Position numbers and translations under genes: made by a program. This document shows, in pieces, positions 1 through 7,103 of a stretch of DNA of 33,937 nt (position 1 is its first letter; each line of letters opens with the position of its first letter). The DNA is from Clostridia bacterium (GTDB lineage Bacteria; Bacillota; Clostridia; Oscillospirales; CAG-272). The stretch spans positions 1 to 33,937 of the forward strand of contig JAKSPU010000017.1 of NCBI GenBank assembly GCA_024404505.1. Reading direction: 5' to 3'. The notes beneath the pieces are model-generated. The model did no database searches. It was not told where the DNA came from and saw only the letters and a program-made list of their open reading frames with translations.

Positions 1-48
1 CGAAATTTCTGACGGCGCATCTGCACCGTCATCATTGTGCGGTGATGC
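1..48 (-). repeat. Partial copy of MITE-like element (truncated by window edge)
   Basis: The reverse complement of these 48 bases matches 33432-33479 with two mismatches. It ends in the same terminal inverted repeat (GCATCACCGCACAATG read inward), directly against a CTTAAG-containing palindrome at 49-78, exactly as the full copy does at 33432-33600. The rest of the element lies outside the window. No coding capacity is visible. Confidence 0.85.
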
Positions 49-102
49 CTTAAGGGCTTCTTTCAAGAAGCCCTTAAGCGGGGTGCGGGGCAGAGCCCCG
101 CA
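49..102 (-). repeat. Two-hairpin dispersed repeat module at the 3' end of sigE
   Basis: Hairpin 2 has perfect 14-bp arms at 49-62 and 65-78 with a 2-nt loop. Hairpin 1 has 8-bp arms at 84-91 and 95-102. The same two hairpins in the same order, with related sequence, occur at 3103-3157 and 33377-33431. This copy starts 10 bases beyond the sigE stop. On the minus strand it could act as a terminator or 3'-end stabiliser, but no T-tract follows the stems, so a factor-independent terminator is doubtful. Confidence 0.8.
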
Positions 103-112
103 ATCGTTCTCT

Positions 113-853
113 TTAATACACTTCCAGCTCCCTTCTGAGTCGCAGCAGGATCTTCTTTTCGAGGCGGGAGATGTAGGACTGCGAGATGCCGAGCAGGTCG
201 GCGACCTCCTTCTGCGTCAGCTCCTTTTTTCCTCCCAGCCCGAACCGCATCTCGATGATCAGCTTTTCGCGCGGGTCGAGGCGGTCGATGGCCTTGTGCA
301 GCGCGCTGCGCTCCTCGTCCTGCTCCAATTCCTCGTCCATCGGCATCTCGTCGCTGCCCAGAACGTCGGAGAGCAGCAGCTCGTTTCCGTCCCAATCCGT
401 GTTGAGCGGCTCGTCGATGGACACCTCCTGCCGACCGGCGGTCTTGCGGATGTACATGAGGATCTCGTTCTCGATGCACCGCGAGGCATAGGTCGCAAGC
501 CGGATGCCGCGGTCGGACCGGAACGTCTCCACCGCCTTGATCAACCCGAGCGTGCCGATGGAGATCAGGTCCTCAATGCCGATGCCGGTGTTCTCAAACC
601 GCCGCGCAATGAAAGCGACCAAACGCAGATTGCGCTCAATGAGCGTCGACCGCGCGGCTTCGTACCCGTCGCCGCCCTCCTCCAGTACCCGGATGACCTC
701 GTTCTCCTCCTCCCGGGACAGCGGCTGGGGCAGTACGTCCGGTCCGTTTATGTACCACAGCCCGAACGGGCGGCTGACGCGCACCCGCAGACGATTCAGC
801 CCGTGGGCGGACAACCATTCCTCCAGCCGGGTGGCCATTTGTCTGTTTTTCAT
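113..853 (-). CDS. sigE: Sporulation sigma factor SigE (pro-sigma E)
   Basis: Mother-cell sigma factor that directs early sporulation genes after engulfment begins. The 246-aa product has the SigE hallmarks: an N-terminal pro-region, a [14 protein letters not shown] segment equivalent to the YYIGGSEALPPPLS region of B. subtilis near the processing site, region 2 ([50 protein letters not shown]), a [14 protein letters not shown] stretch, and a region 4 helix-turn-helix ([20 protein letters not shown]). I chose the ATG at 853 over an in-frame ATG at 880 because AGAAAGGAA sits at a normal distance upstream of 853. The gene lies 31 bases behind spoIIGA, its activating protease, and is probably co-transcribed with it. 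sigG, which often follows, would be beyond the window edge. The length matches the family. Confidence 0.97.
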   Translation of the reverse strand: MKNRQMATRLEEWLSAHGLNRLRVRVSRPFGLWYINGPDVLPQPLSREEENEVIRVLEEGGDGYEAARSTLIERNLRLVAFIARRFENTGIGIEDLISIGTLGLIKAVETFRSDRGIRLATYASRCIENEILMYIRKTAGRQEVSIDEPLNTDWDGNELLLSDVLGSDEMPMDEELEQDEERSALHKAIDRLDPREKLIIEMRFGLGGKKELTQKEVADLLGISQSYISRLEKKILLRLRRELEVY

Positions 854-884
854 GACGATTCCTTTCTTTGTGACGATCAAAAAC

Positions 885-1790
885 TCACAACAGCTCGGCA
901 GGCACGAGCGCCTGCGGACGCTCGGCCTGCCCGGAAGCAGCGGGCATCTCGGCGGGCGCGAATAGCGCCTGTGCTTCGATCAGCCGCTCCCCGGTACGCA
1001 GACGTCCGCCTGTCACGGACAGGGACACCCTGTCCGGACGGAGCGCGACCAATATCGTCCGCCCGGCGGCGGTGACCGCAGGGATCAGACGGATCCGGCT
1101 CGCCTCGGGGACACGGTCGAGACCCTCCGTGCAGCCGGAGCTCAGCGCCTCCGTCAGCTCGGACGACAACAGCGGCGCTGCCGCCGAACGGTCGACGGGT
1201 ATGACGGGACCGCCGCCGAGCGGATCGGACAGAAGGTTGCCCGTATCCACGATCCCCCGCAGGGTGACCGACCGGTCGTTCAGCTCGATCGTGACCGTGC
1301 AGGTCTGCCGCGCACCGGCGCGGCGGAACAGGCAGCCGCCCCACAGGGAGATGCCGCCGCTTGCCAGCGCCAGCAGCGCAAACAGCCATGCGGTAGGACC
1401 GTCCTCCGCGCTGACAGCCAGCACTTCCGCACAACCGGCACGATTGAGCAGATTGCAGAGACCGGTCATGATGCCGCCGAGCAGCAGGGATACCAGCAGA
1501 TACACGCCTACCGCCGGGAGTACCGCGCGTATCCCTTCCTGCCGGTCCGCAAACACGGCAAGGCACAAAAGCACGCAGACGGCAAGGTCAATGAACAGGG
1601 CTGTCCAGCGTCCGACCTCAAAAAGCAGCGCCGCGACCGCGTACAGCCCGCCTGCGGCAGAGCCGAGCGCGATCCGCCACGGCAGGACCTGACGGCGCAG
1701 CAGCCGCGCTGTCAGGGAGAAGCAGAGACAGTCCATACCGGCGTTTATGAAAAACAAAAGGTCCGCGTATACGTCCGCGGTCGGCTCCAT
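885..1790 (-). CDS. spoIIGA: Sigma-E processing aspartic peptidase SpoIIGA
   Basis: Membrane protease that removes the pro-sequence of SigE when signalled from the forespore. The 301-aa product starts [18 protein letters not shown], a typical SpoIIGA first membrane helix, and is followed by several more hydrophobic segments (roughly residues 30-150). The C-terminal half carries the catalytic aspartate motif [12 protein letters not shown], characteristic of this family, which resembles half of a retroviral-type aspartic protease. The ATG at 1790 was chosen over the longer frame because AAAGGAGG lies 8 bases upstream. sigE follows 31 bases downstream. A possible promoter lies at 1821-1853. Confidence 0.95.
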   Translation of the reverse strand: MEPTADVYADLLFFINAGMDCLCFSLTARLLRRQVLPWRIALGSAAGGLYAVAALLFEVGRWTALFIDLAVCVLLCLAVFADRQEGIRAVLPAVGVYLLVSLLLGGIMTGLCNLLNRAGCAEVLAVSAEDGPTAWLFALLALASGGISLWGGCLFRRAGARQTCTVTIELNDRSVTLRGIVDTGNLLSDPLGGGPVIPVDRSAAAPLLSSELTEALSSGCTEGLDRVPEASRIRLIPAVTAAGRTILVALRPDRVSLSVTGGRLRTGERLIEAQALFAPAEMPAASGQAERPQALVPAELL

Positions 1791-1820
1791 AGACACCGCC
1801 TCCTTTCGCTGACAGTATAC

Positions 1821-1853
1821 AGTATACAGCGAGGGCCGCGCGGGGTTTGTCAT
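1821..1853 (-). promoter_or_regulatory. Candidate spoIIGA-sigE promoter with long spacer
   Basis: Read on the minus strand, ATGACA (1848-1853) is separated by 21 bases from TATACT (1821-1826), and a second TATACT lies at 1814-1819. The B. subtilis spoIIG promoter is known for an over-long spacer (22 bp) that Spo0A helps SigA to use. TGACAAA overlapping the -35 is a weak match to the Spo0A box TGTCGAA. This is suggestive only. Confidence 0.35.
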
Positions 1854-1944
1854 TGTGCGCCGCCCGGACGGACGATCTGCCGACAGAAAAACAGGCGCAC
1901 GGCGTTCAAAACCGGTGAAAGCACCGAAAATTCATAAAAACCAC

Positions 1945-1973
1945 TTGAAAAATGGGCGGAAAGCCGTTATAAT
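1945..1973 (+). promoter_or_regulatory. SigA-type promoter for the 2047 gene
   Basis: TTGAAA (1945-1950), a 17-base spacer and TATAAT (1968-1973), inside an AT-rich stretch upstream of the ATG at 2047. It probably drives both small membrane-protein genes that follow. Confidence 0.8.
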
Positions 1974-2046
1974 AAAAAAAGGCCGTCACACTCCGGGGAA
2001 AGCGTATGCACGGCTCTCCGGAAATATGACGGTGAAAGGAACGGAT

Positions 2047-2583
2047 ATGAAGAATCGGAAGCTGATATGGCTGATTATTATTGCCGCTGTCATCATCGCG
2101 GCGGCTGTCCTGCTTATCGTGCTGCGTCCCGACGGCACGGGAGATACCGAAGCGCGGACCACACGTCTGACCGGCGACGAGGCGGGCGTGACCGTCACGA
2201 CGGGCCTTGCTCCTGCCGACTATGCCGACAGCGGGAAGGTGACCGCGTGGCTGGAGAAATGCAGCCGCTCGGACCGCGACGACGTGGGCGTGTACGCGCT
2301 TGCGTGGGCTGCGAAGGACGATGATACGATGATGTGCTGCTGGCTGATCCTGCGGACGGGTGTGACCGAAGCAGCCGTACCCGATACCGACGTGATCGTG
2401 AACGGGAAGCGGCAGTATCAGGTCACCGTGACCTACGTACCGACCGGAGAGAACGCGTCGGGGACCGATCTGATCCTCGTCGAGGGGACCTTTGAAACAG
2501 ACGAAGCGCCCGCGCTGGACGTGGTCTGGGATACCGAAGACCTCAACGGATTGCTGATCACCTACACGGACGAGCGGTTCTGA
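2047..2583 (+). CDS. Unrecognised single-pass membrane protein, 178 aa
   Basis: I do not recognise this protein. It begins MKNRKLIWLIIIAAVIIAAAVLLIVL, a signal-anchor helix over about residues 4-26, followed by an exported domain rich in Thr, Val and Asp with beta-strand-like alternation (CCWLILRTG, YQVTVTYVP, TDLILVEGTFE). No catalytic motif, lipobox or sorting signal is evident. The ATG at 2047 was chosen because GTGAAAGGAA precedes it and the frame upstream is Lys/Arg-rich and not coding-like. It follows a good promoter at 1945-1973 and is followed 19 bases later by a second N-anchored protein, so the two are probably co-expressed. It is divergent from spoIIGA; a sporulation link is only positional. 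Confidence 0.8.
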   Translation: MKNRKLIWLIIIAAVIIAAAVLLIVLRPDGTGDTEARTTRLTGDEAGVTVTTGLAPADYADSGKVTAWLEKCSRSDRDDVGVYALAWAAKDDDTMMCCWLILRTGVTEAAVPDTDVIVNGKRQYQVTVTYVPTGENASGTDLILVEGTFETDEAPALDVVWDTEDLNGLLITYTDERF

Positions 2584-2602
2584 CCGCGGAAGGGAGTCAC
2601 AA

Positions 2603-3058
2603 ATGACGGACTACATGGAAAAACGGAAAAACGAGACGTGGAAAAAGGTATACATGACGGTCATCGGCGTCCTTGCCGCAGCGGCTGTGGTATTTGCCGT
2701 GATGTGGTTCATGGCAAAGAACGACCAATCCGACGAGGCTGCCGGGGCCCTCACCGCCGCCGAGCAGGCAGCCGACGCCTTTGCCGGATACGCGGAGGAC
2801 GGGAACGGCAGAGACTATATCCGTGCCGTGTCCGAATACTACGTCTTTTGCCTCAAGATGGACGTCCTGACGACCGACACCAACCGGGCCTCCTACTCTG
2901 CCGACGCCCATGCGTTGTACGAGGTCCTGATCGGGCAGCCGGAGTACGGGCAGGCACACGCGGCTGAGATCGCGGATATCATGAAGCTGCTGGCAAAGGA
3001 CATCTATGAGCCGAGCGCGTATGCAAGCCTGAAGCAGTTGGCGGATGGGGCGGCGTAA
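2603..3058 (+). CDS. Unrecognised single-pass membrane protein, 151 aa
   Basis: I do not recognise this protein. A short charged cytoplasmic start (MTDYMEKRKNETWKK) leads into one membrane helix (about residues 17-37), then a mostly helical exported domain containing AAEQAADAFAGYAED and DYIRAVSEYYVFCLKMDVL. GGAAGGGAG lies at a normal distance upstream. It sits 19 bases after the 2047 gene, suggesting an operon. The stop codon at 3056-3058 lies inside the first unit of a 19-bp tandem repeat (3053-3109), so the end of the gene has been touched by repeat growth. Confidence 0.8.
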   Translation: MTDYMEKRKNETWKKVYMTVIGVLAAAAVVFAVMWFMAKNDQSDEAAGALTAAEQAADAFAGYAEDGNGRDYIRAVSEYYVFCLKMDVLTTDTNRASYSADAHALYEVLIGQPEYGQAHAAEIADIMKLLAKDIYEPSAYASLKQLADGAA

Positions 3059-3109
3059 GGGAACGTGTGGGGCGTAAGGGAACGTGTGGGGCGAAAGGGA
3101 ACGTGTGGG
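3053..3109 (+). repeat. Three tandem copies of a 19-bp unit across the stop codon
   Basis: Units at 3053-3071, 3072-3090 and 3091-3109 read GCGTAAGGGAACGTGTGGG, with one T-to-A change in the third. The GAACGTGTGGGGC core is the left edge of the dispersed repeat module that follows (compare 33374-33385), so this looks like local amplification of that edge. Confidence 0.9.
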
Positions 3110-3217
3110 GCGCTGCCCCACACCCCGCTTAAACCCTTCTTGAAAGAAGGGTTTAAGGATCCCAAGAACTTTCAAAAAAAGTTTTTTGACCAAGGTTGAG
3201 TTTACGCTGAAAGAGAC
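3103..3217 (+). repeat. Composite dispersed repeat, intact copy without MITE
   Basis: Hairpin 1 has 9-bp arms at 3103-3111 and 3115-3123. Hairpin 2 has perfect 14-bp arms at 3128-3141 and 3144-3157. Then comes a 21-base segment (3152-3172, TTTAAGGATCCC and on) identical to 33601-33621, an AT-rich stem (AACTTT 3167-3172 with AAAGTT 3178-3183), and GTTTACGCTGAA leading into the terminator. The same modules occur at 33377-33697, but with a 169-bp insertion at TTAAG. Confidence 0.85.
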
Positions 3218-3249
3218 AGGTGGGTGCCGTCACAGGCACCCACCTTTTT
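3218..3249 (+). terminator. Rho-independent terminator
   Basis: Perfect 11-bp arms AGGTGGGTGCC (3218-3228) and GGCACCCACCT (3235-3245), a 6-nt loop and a run of five T. It ends the transcript of the 2047-2603 gene pair, facing comEC. A near-identical terminator is at 33666-33697. Confidence 0.9.
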
Positions 3250-3306
3250 CATAAACGTCCACGCGGGGGTAGGGGAAACGGGAGAAACAGAGGAACGGCT
3301 GGGGTA

Positions 3307-5706
3307 TCACTCCATGTACAGTATCCGACGGCAATCCCCGATCATCAGGTCCGGCGTCTCGTCCGGAAGCGAGGACACGTCAAACCACGCCGCCGGTTCG
3401 TCCCCGAGGAAGCAGACAAGCTCCGCCCGACATCCTGCGGGCAGCCCGCAGCTCTGCCTGAACAGCGGTCCGTGCCGTCCGAACACGACGGTGTCGGTCC
3501 GCGTCAACAGGTCGTCTGCGATTTCCGCAAGGCTGCTTTCCCGCACCGCGCTGCCCGCGTACAGGAGGCTGTTCCGGTTCGTCGTAAGCGACACGAGCAG
3601 CACCGGCTGTGCTGAACGCTCAAGATGATCGGCGTACAGCCGCAGTTCCACTCCGCCGAACAGGGTGAGCGCCTCGGCGTCCGTGTCCGGCTTGCCCGGA
3701 TCGTACAGGCAGACCGGAACGCCGGCGCGGTCGGCCTGCTCCAGCACGGACCGCATCAGGTACCAATCGTCCTCCGTAGCGGGCGACGGAAGGTACAGCA
3801 GGCGCACCTTCTCCGTGGCAAACAGGCGGTACAGGGTACCCGGCATCCGGCTGTGATAATGAGTCAGCACGACCGCGGAAACCTCGGTCGCGCCGAGCGC
3901 CTCTGCCTGCGAGACAGCCCGGTTCATCGCCGTCCGGCTGCCGTCGGACAGGTCGCAGATAACAGCGCCCTGACCATGCGTCAGGATCAGCGCCTCGGAT
4001 TCGGTCGACGTCTGCCGGCAGGTGACGGTCACTTCGTTCCGGCGTATAGAAGCGGTGATCAGCACTGCGACGATCATCAGCGTCCATCCGGCGGCCGCGG
4101 GCAGCACGGTCATCCACCGTCTGCCGTCGGGGAGACGGGCGCCGAGCAGAATGAGGAGTGCCGCCGTCATGAGGATCAGGATGACCGTCACCGCCGTACC
4201 TGACAAGGAAAGAACGCTGAAGGAGGCGTCGGACAGTGCGCCCGTCAGATCCGCCATCCACCCGCACAGCGCACGGACCGCGGGCAGCAGCACCGATTGC
4301 CCGAGCACCGTCCCGGACAGCGGCAGGAGAAAGATCGACAACACCAGCACGCACCCGCACAGCGGCGTCAGCAAGAGGGTCGCAAGCGGCGACCACAGGC
4401 TGACCGACCCGAACACGGGCGCGGTCACCCAAAGAGAAAAGGATATAGCCGCGATGCCCGCGCCGATACCGGACAGCACGGATACCGCTCCGCGCCGAAG
4501 CGTTTTTAGAAGTCTGACCGCAGGCTTGTCCTTCCGCCCGCCTGGGGCAGGGAGGCGCACCACCGTCGTGACCGTCAGAAGTCCGAGCGTAGCCGAGAAG
4601 GACATCCAGAAGCCGACGTCAACCGCCGCGCAGGGAGCGGCGGTCAGGATCAGCGCCCCGGCACAGCCGAGCGCTGTCAACGGATCGGCGTCAGCCGCCC
4701 ACAGCCGCGACAGGCATACCGCGCCGAGCATGACGACGGCACGCGCGGCCGACGGCGGGAAGCCGAGGAATACCAGATATCCGACCGACGAAACCAGCAG
4801 GACGACCGCCCGGACACGCTTCGGAACGGTCAGCCATGTCATGAGGACAGCCAGCAGACCGAACAGCATGGTCATGTGCAGACCGCTGATCGCCAACAGA
4901 TGCGATACGCCGGAACGGTTGAAATCGCGCTGAAGCACAAGGTCAAGTCCGCCGCGCTCCCCGAGCAGGAGGGCGGACGGGAGCCCGTACCCCTGTTTCC
5001 CGACGAGCAGATCGAGCCGGGCCGCCGTGCGGCGGCGCAGAGAATCCAGCCGTCCCCGGAGACCGGCGGGCGACTCGGACGTGATGACGCAATCGGTGTC
5101 CTCGTCGGACGTCAGTCCGACAGAGTACCCGTCGCCTGTCAGAGAGGGCGCCATTTGCCCGGCGGCATCCGCGAGCGGCACCGGCGTGACCGTTGCCGTG
5201 ATACCATATCCGGGCTGGACGTCGGAGGGGTAGCCGCAGGACAGCACCGCGCGGCAGGGATGCAGCGGCGAGCCGACCTTTTCTCCGTTCACGCGGTCGA
5301 GCGTGACACCGAAGACCGTGATCTGCCCGCCTCCGGACAGCCGCTCCGTGACGCGGCCCGAGACGATCCACACGGGCCCCTCATCGGCGGGATCGGCTCC
5401 CGGCGAAGACGCGAAAGTGTCCTCACGGACCTGCGCGTTGACGTAAAGCCCACTCCGCAGAGCGGCAAGACCTGCCGCCGCGCACAGCAGGATGATCCAC
5501 ACGAAGACCCTTCCGTACCGCAGCGGGCGGGCGGATCTCCGCCGCACGATAAGCGCGCAGACACCCGCGAGCAGACAGCCGCCGGTCAGGATCAGCCCGG
5601 CGGCGATGACAGGAAGTCCCGCCGCTGCGGCGAGGTATCCTGCCGCGGCGCCGAGCATCAGCGCCGTGCAGACGCAGAACAGGGGCCGCCTGTACCAGAT
5701 GCGCAT
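3307..5706 (-). CDS. comEC: ComEC/Rec2 competence DNA-uptake channel
   Basis: Polytopic membrane protein that passes single-stranded DNA across the membrane during natural transformation. The 799-aa length is normal. Order of parts: two hydrophobic segments and a DUF4131-type soluble region (about residues 1-215), the Competence domain (about 245-530) with the diagnostic SGVSHLLAISGLHM at 265-278 and FLGFPPSAARAVVML, and a C-terminal metallo-beta-lactamase-like domain (about 555-799). In the last, the expected HxHxDH metal site reads HYHSRM at 616-621, so the metal-binding Asp and His are missing. AAAGGGGG lies 8 bases upstream of the ATG. It follows an rRNA methyltransferase gene with a 21-base gap, so the two are likely co-transcribed. 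Other competence genes are not in the window. Confidence 0.93.
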   Translation of the reverse strand: MRIWYRRPLFCVCTALMLGAAAGYLAAAAGLPVIAAGLILTGGCLLAGVCALIVRRRSARPLRYGRVFVWIILLCAAAGLAALRSGLYVNAQVREDTFASSPGADPADEGPVWIVSGRVTERLSGGGQITVFGVTLDRVNGEKVGSPLHPCRAVLSCGYPSDVQPGYGITATVTPVPLADAAGQMAPSLTGDGYSVGLTSDEDTDCVITSESPAGLRGRLDSLRRRTAARLDLLVGKQGYGLPSALLLGERGGLDLVLQRDFNRSGVSHLLAISGLHMTMLFGLLAVLMTWLTVPKRVRAVVLLVSSVGYLVFLGFPPSAARAVVMLGAVCLSRLWAADADPLTALGCAGALILTAAPCAAVDVGFWMSFSATLGLLTVTTVVRLPAPGGRKDKPAVRLLKTLRRGAVSVLSGIGAGIAAISFSLWVTAPVFGSVSLWSPLATLLLTPLCGCVLVLSIFLLPLSGTVLGQSVLLPAVRALCGWMADLTGALSDASFSVLSLSGTAVTVILILMTAALLILLGARLPDGRRWMTVLPAAAGWTLMIVAVLITASIRRNEVTVTCRQTSTESEALILTHGQGAVICDLSDGSRTAMNRAVSQAEALGATEVSAVVLTHYHSRMPGTLYRLFATEKVRLLYLPSPATEDDWYLMRSVLEQADRAGVPVCLYDPGKPDTDAEALTLFGGVELRLYADHLERSAQPVLLVSLTTNRNSLLYAGSAVRESSLAEIADDLLTRTDTVVFGRHGPLFRQSCGLPAGCRAELVCFLGDEPAAWFDVSSLPDETPDLMIGDCRRILYME

Positions 5707-5727
5707 ACAGTCAGCCCCCTTTCTGAT

Positions 5728-6954
5728 TTATAAAGTTCTGTTCCGGTCCGGCTTTTTCCCGGGAGCCGGTGTCCCTTTTCCGGCGTAATGCGCCTTGCCG
5801 CCGCCGTTTGATCCGCTCTTGTCCGGCTGAACGTCCAGCGGCTTGAAGTACTCGTAGAGGAAGCAGGGCAGCATCCCGTTGTAGAGCCGCCGCACGTGGT
5901 CGGGCCGTTGACCGTACAGCCGGTCGAAGCGGTCGCAGGACGTCAGCACGTACACCTGCCACGGGTACAGCGCCCGGAATACCGGCCCGAGCTGTTGATA
6001 CAGCCGCTCGATCTCGTCCCGCTCGCCCATGCGCTCGCCGTAGGGCGGATTGCAGACCACGGTCCCCCTGCGGTCAAGCCGCTTGATGCTGCGCGCGTCC
6101 GCCTGAAAGATGTTCAGATGGGGCTCCACGCCGGCACGAAGGGCGTTCTCGTAGGTCACGTCGAGGATGCCCTCGTCGATATCGGAGGCGTACGCCTCGA
6201 AATGACTGTCCGTCAGGATGAGCGACTGCCGCTCCTCGCGGATCCGTTTCCACAGGGCGGCCGGGAATTGCGGGAAGTCCTCCGCCGCGAAGCCGCGTCC
6301 GAGACCGGGCGCACGGTTGGTGGCGATCAGCGCCGCCTCGATGGCGATGGTCCCCGATCCGCAGAAGGGATCCCAGAAGAGGATATCTTCGCGGGGGCGG
6401 GCGGTCAGCGCAATGGCGGCGGCCAGCGTTTCCCGCAGCGGGGCCGCGCCGGCGACCGGACGGTACCCGCGCTTGTGCAGCGCGGTGCCGGAGGTATCGA
6501 TCATGACGGAGGCCATATCCTTGAAAATGAAGAATTCGATCTGGTACTTCACGCCGGTCTCGCGGAACCAATCGGTGCGGTAGGCCAGCTTGAGCTTTTC
6601 GACGACGGCCTTCTTGACGATGCTCTGGCAATCGGGGATCGAGGTCAGCTTGCTGCGGATGGAGTGACCCTTGACCGGGAAAGCGTCATCGACTCCGATC
6701 CAATCGGCCCACGGCAGCGCCTTGGTGCCGTCGAACAGCTCGGCAAACGACGCGGCAGGGAAGTACCCCACGCGGATGAACACCCGTTCCGCGCACCGCA
6801 AACAGAGGTTGGCGCGGACAAGGTCCTCCTCGCTGCCCTCAAAGGTGACGCGTCCGTCCATGGTGTCGAGACGGCGCACGCCGAGTGCGTCAAGCTCCTC
6901 TCCGAGCTGCTTTTCAAGACCGAACATACAGGTGGCGACCATAATATAACTCAT
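5728..6954 (-). CDS. THUMP-domain class I SAM-dependent RNA methyltransferase (RlmL/YpsC family)
   Basis: Likely an N2-guanine methyltransferase of 23S rRNA. The 408-aa product starts with a ferredoxin-like and THUMP region (about residues 1-160), then a Rossmann-fold methyltransferase with the SAM-binding motif DPFCGSGTIAIEAA (starting at 195) and the catalytic NPPYGER motif (302-308). The domain order matches the N-terminal methyltransferase of E. coli RlmL and B. subtilis YpsC. The C-terminal 35 residues are Gly/Lys-rich and unstructured (GSNGGGKAHYAGKG). AAAGGA precedes the ATG. comEC follows by 21 bases. The exact target base cannot be told from the sequence. Confidence 0.93.
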   Translation of the reverse strand: MSYIMVATCMFGLEKQLGEELDALGVRRLDTMDGRVTFEGSEEDLVRANLCLRCAERVFIRVGYFPAASFAELFDGTKALPWADWIGVDDAFPVKGHSIRSKLTSIPDCQSIVKKAVVEKLKLAYRTDWFRETGVKYQIEFFIFKDMASVMIDTSGTALHKRGYRPVAGAAPLRETLAAAIALTARPREDILFWDPFCGSGTIAIEAALIATNRAPGLGRGFAAEDFPQFPAALWKRIREERQSLILTDSHFEAYASDIDEGILDVTYENALRAGVEPHLNIFQADARSIKRLDRRGTVVCNPPYGERMGERDEIERLYQQLGPVFRALYPWQVYVLTSCDRFDRLYGQRPDHVRRLYNGMLPCFLYEYFKPLDVQPDKSGSNGGGKAHYAGKGTPAPGKKPDRNRTL

Positions 6955-7066
6955 GGCGGTAAGATCCTTTCGGGTTTCAGATAAAGACCGGGAGGATTCC
7001 CCGATCCTTCACATAACATTCATAAAAAACGCGGGCGGCTTTTCACAAGTCCGGATTATACTGTAC

Positions 7067-7072
7067 TATAAT
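7067..7072 (+). promoter_or_regulatory. Candidate -10 box for the 7104 gene
   Basis: TATAAT in an AT-rich gap, 31 bases before the start codon. No convincing -35 hexamer is found at 16-18 bases, so this is a weak or activator-dependent candidate. Confidence 0.4.
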
Positions 7073-7103
7073 AAAATCAAAATGAAAGCGACGGATTGAA
7101 CGA

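Noticed and set aside
3053..3109. Possible CRISPR-like array
   Set aside because: The 19-bp units are directly adjacent with no spacers, and no cas genes are present.
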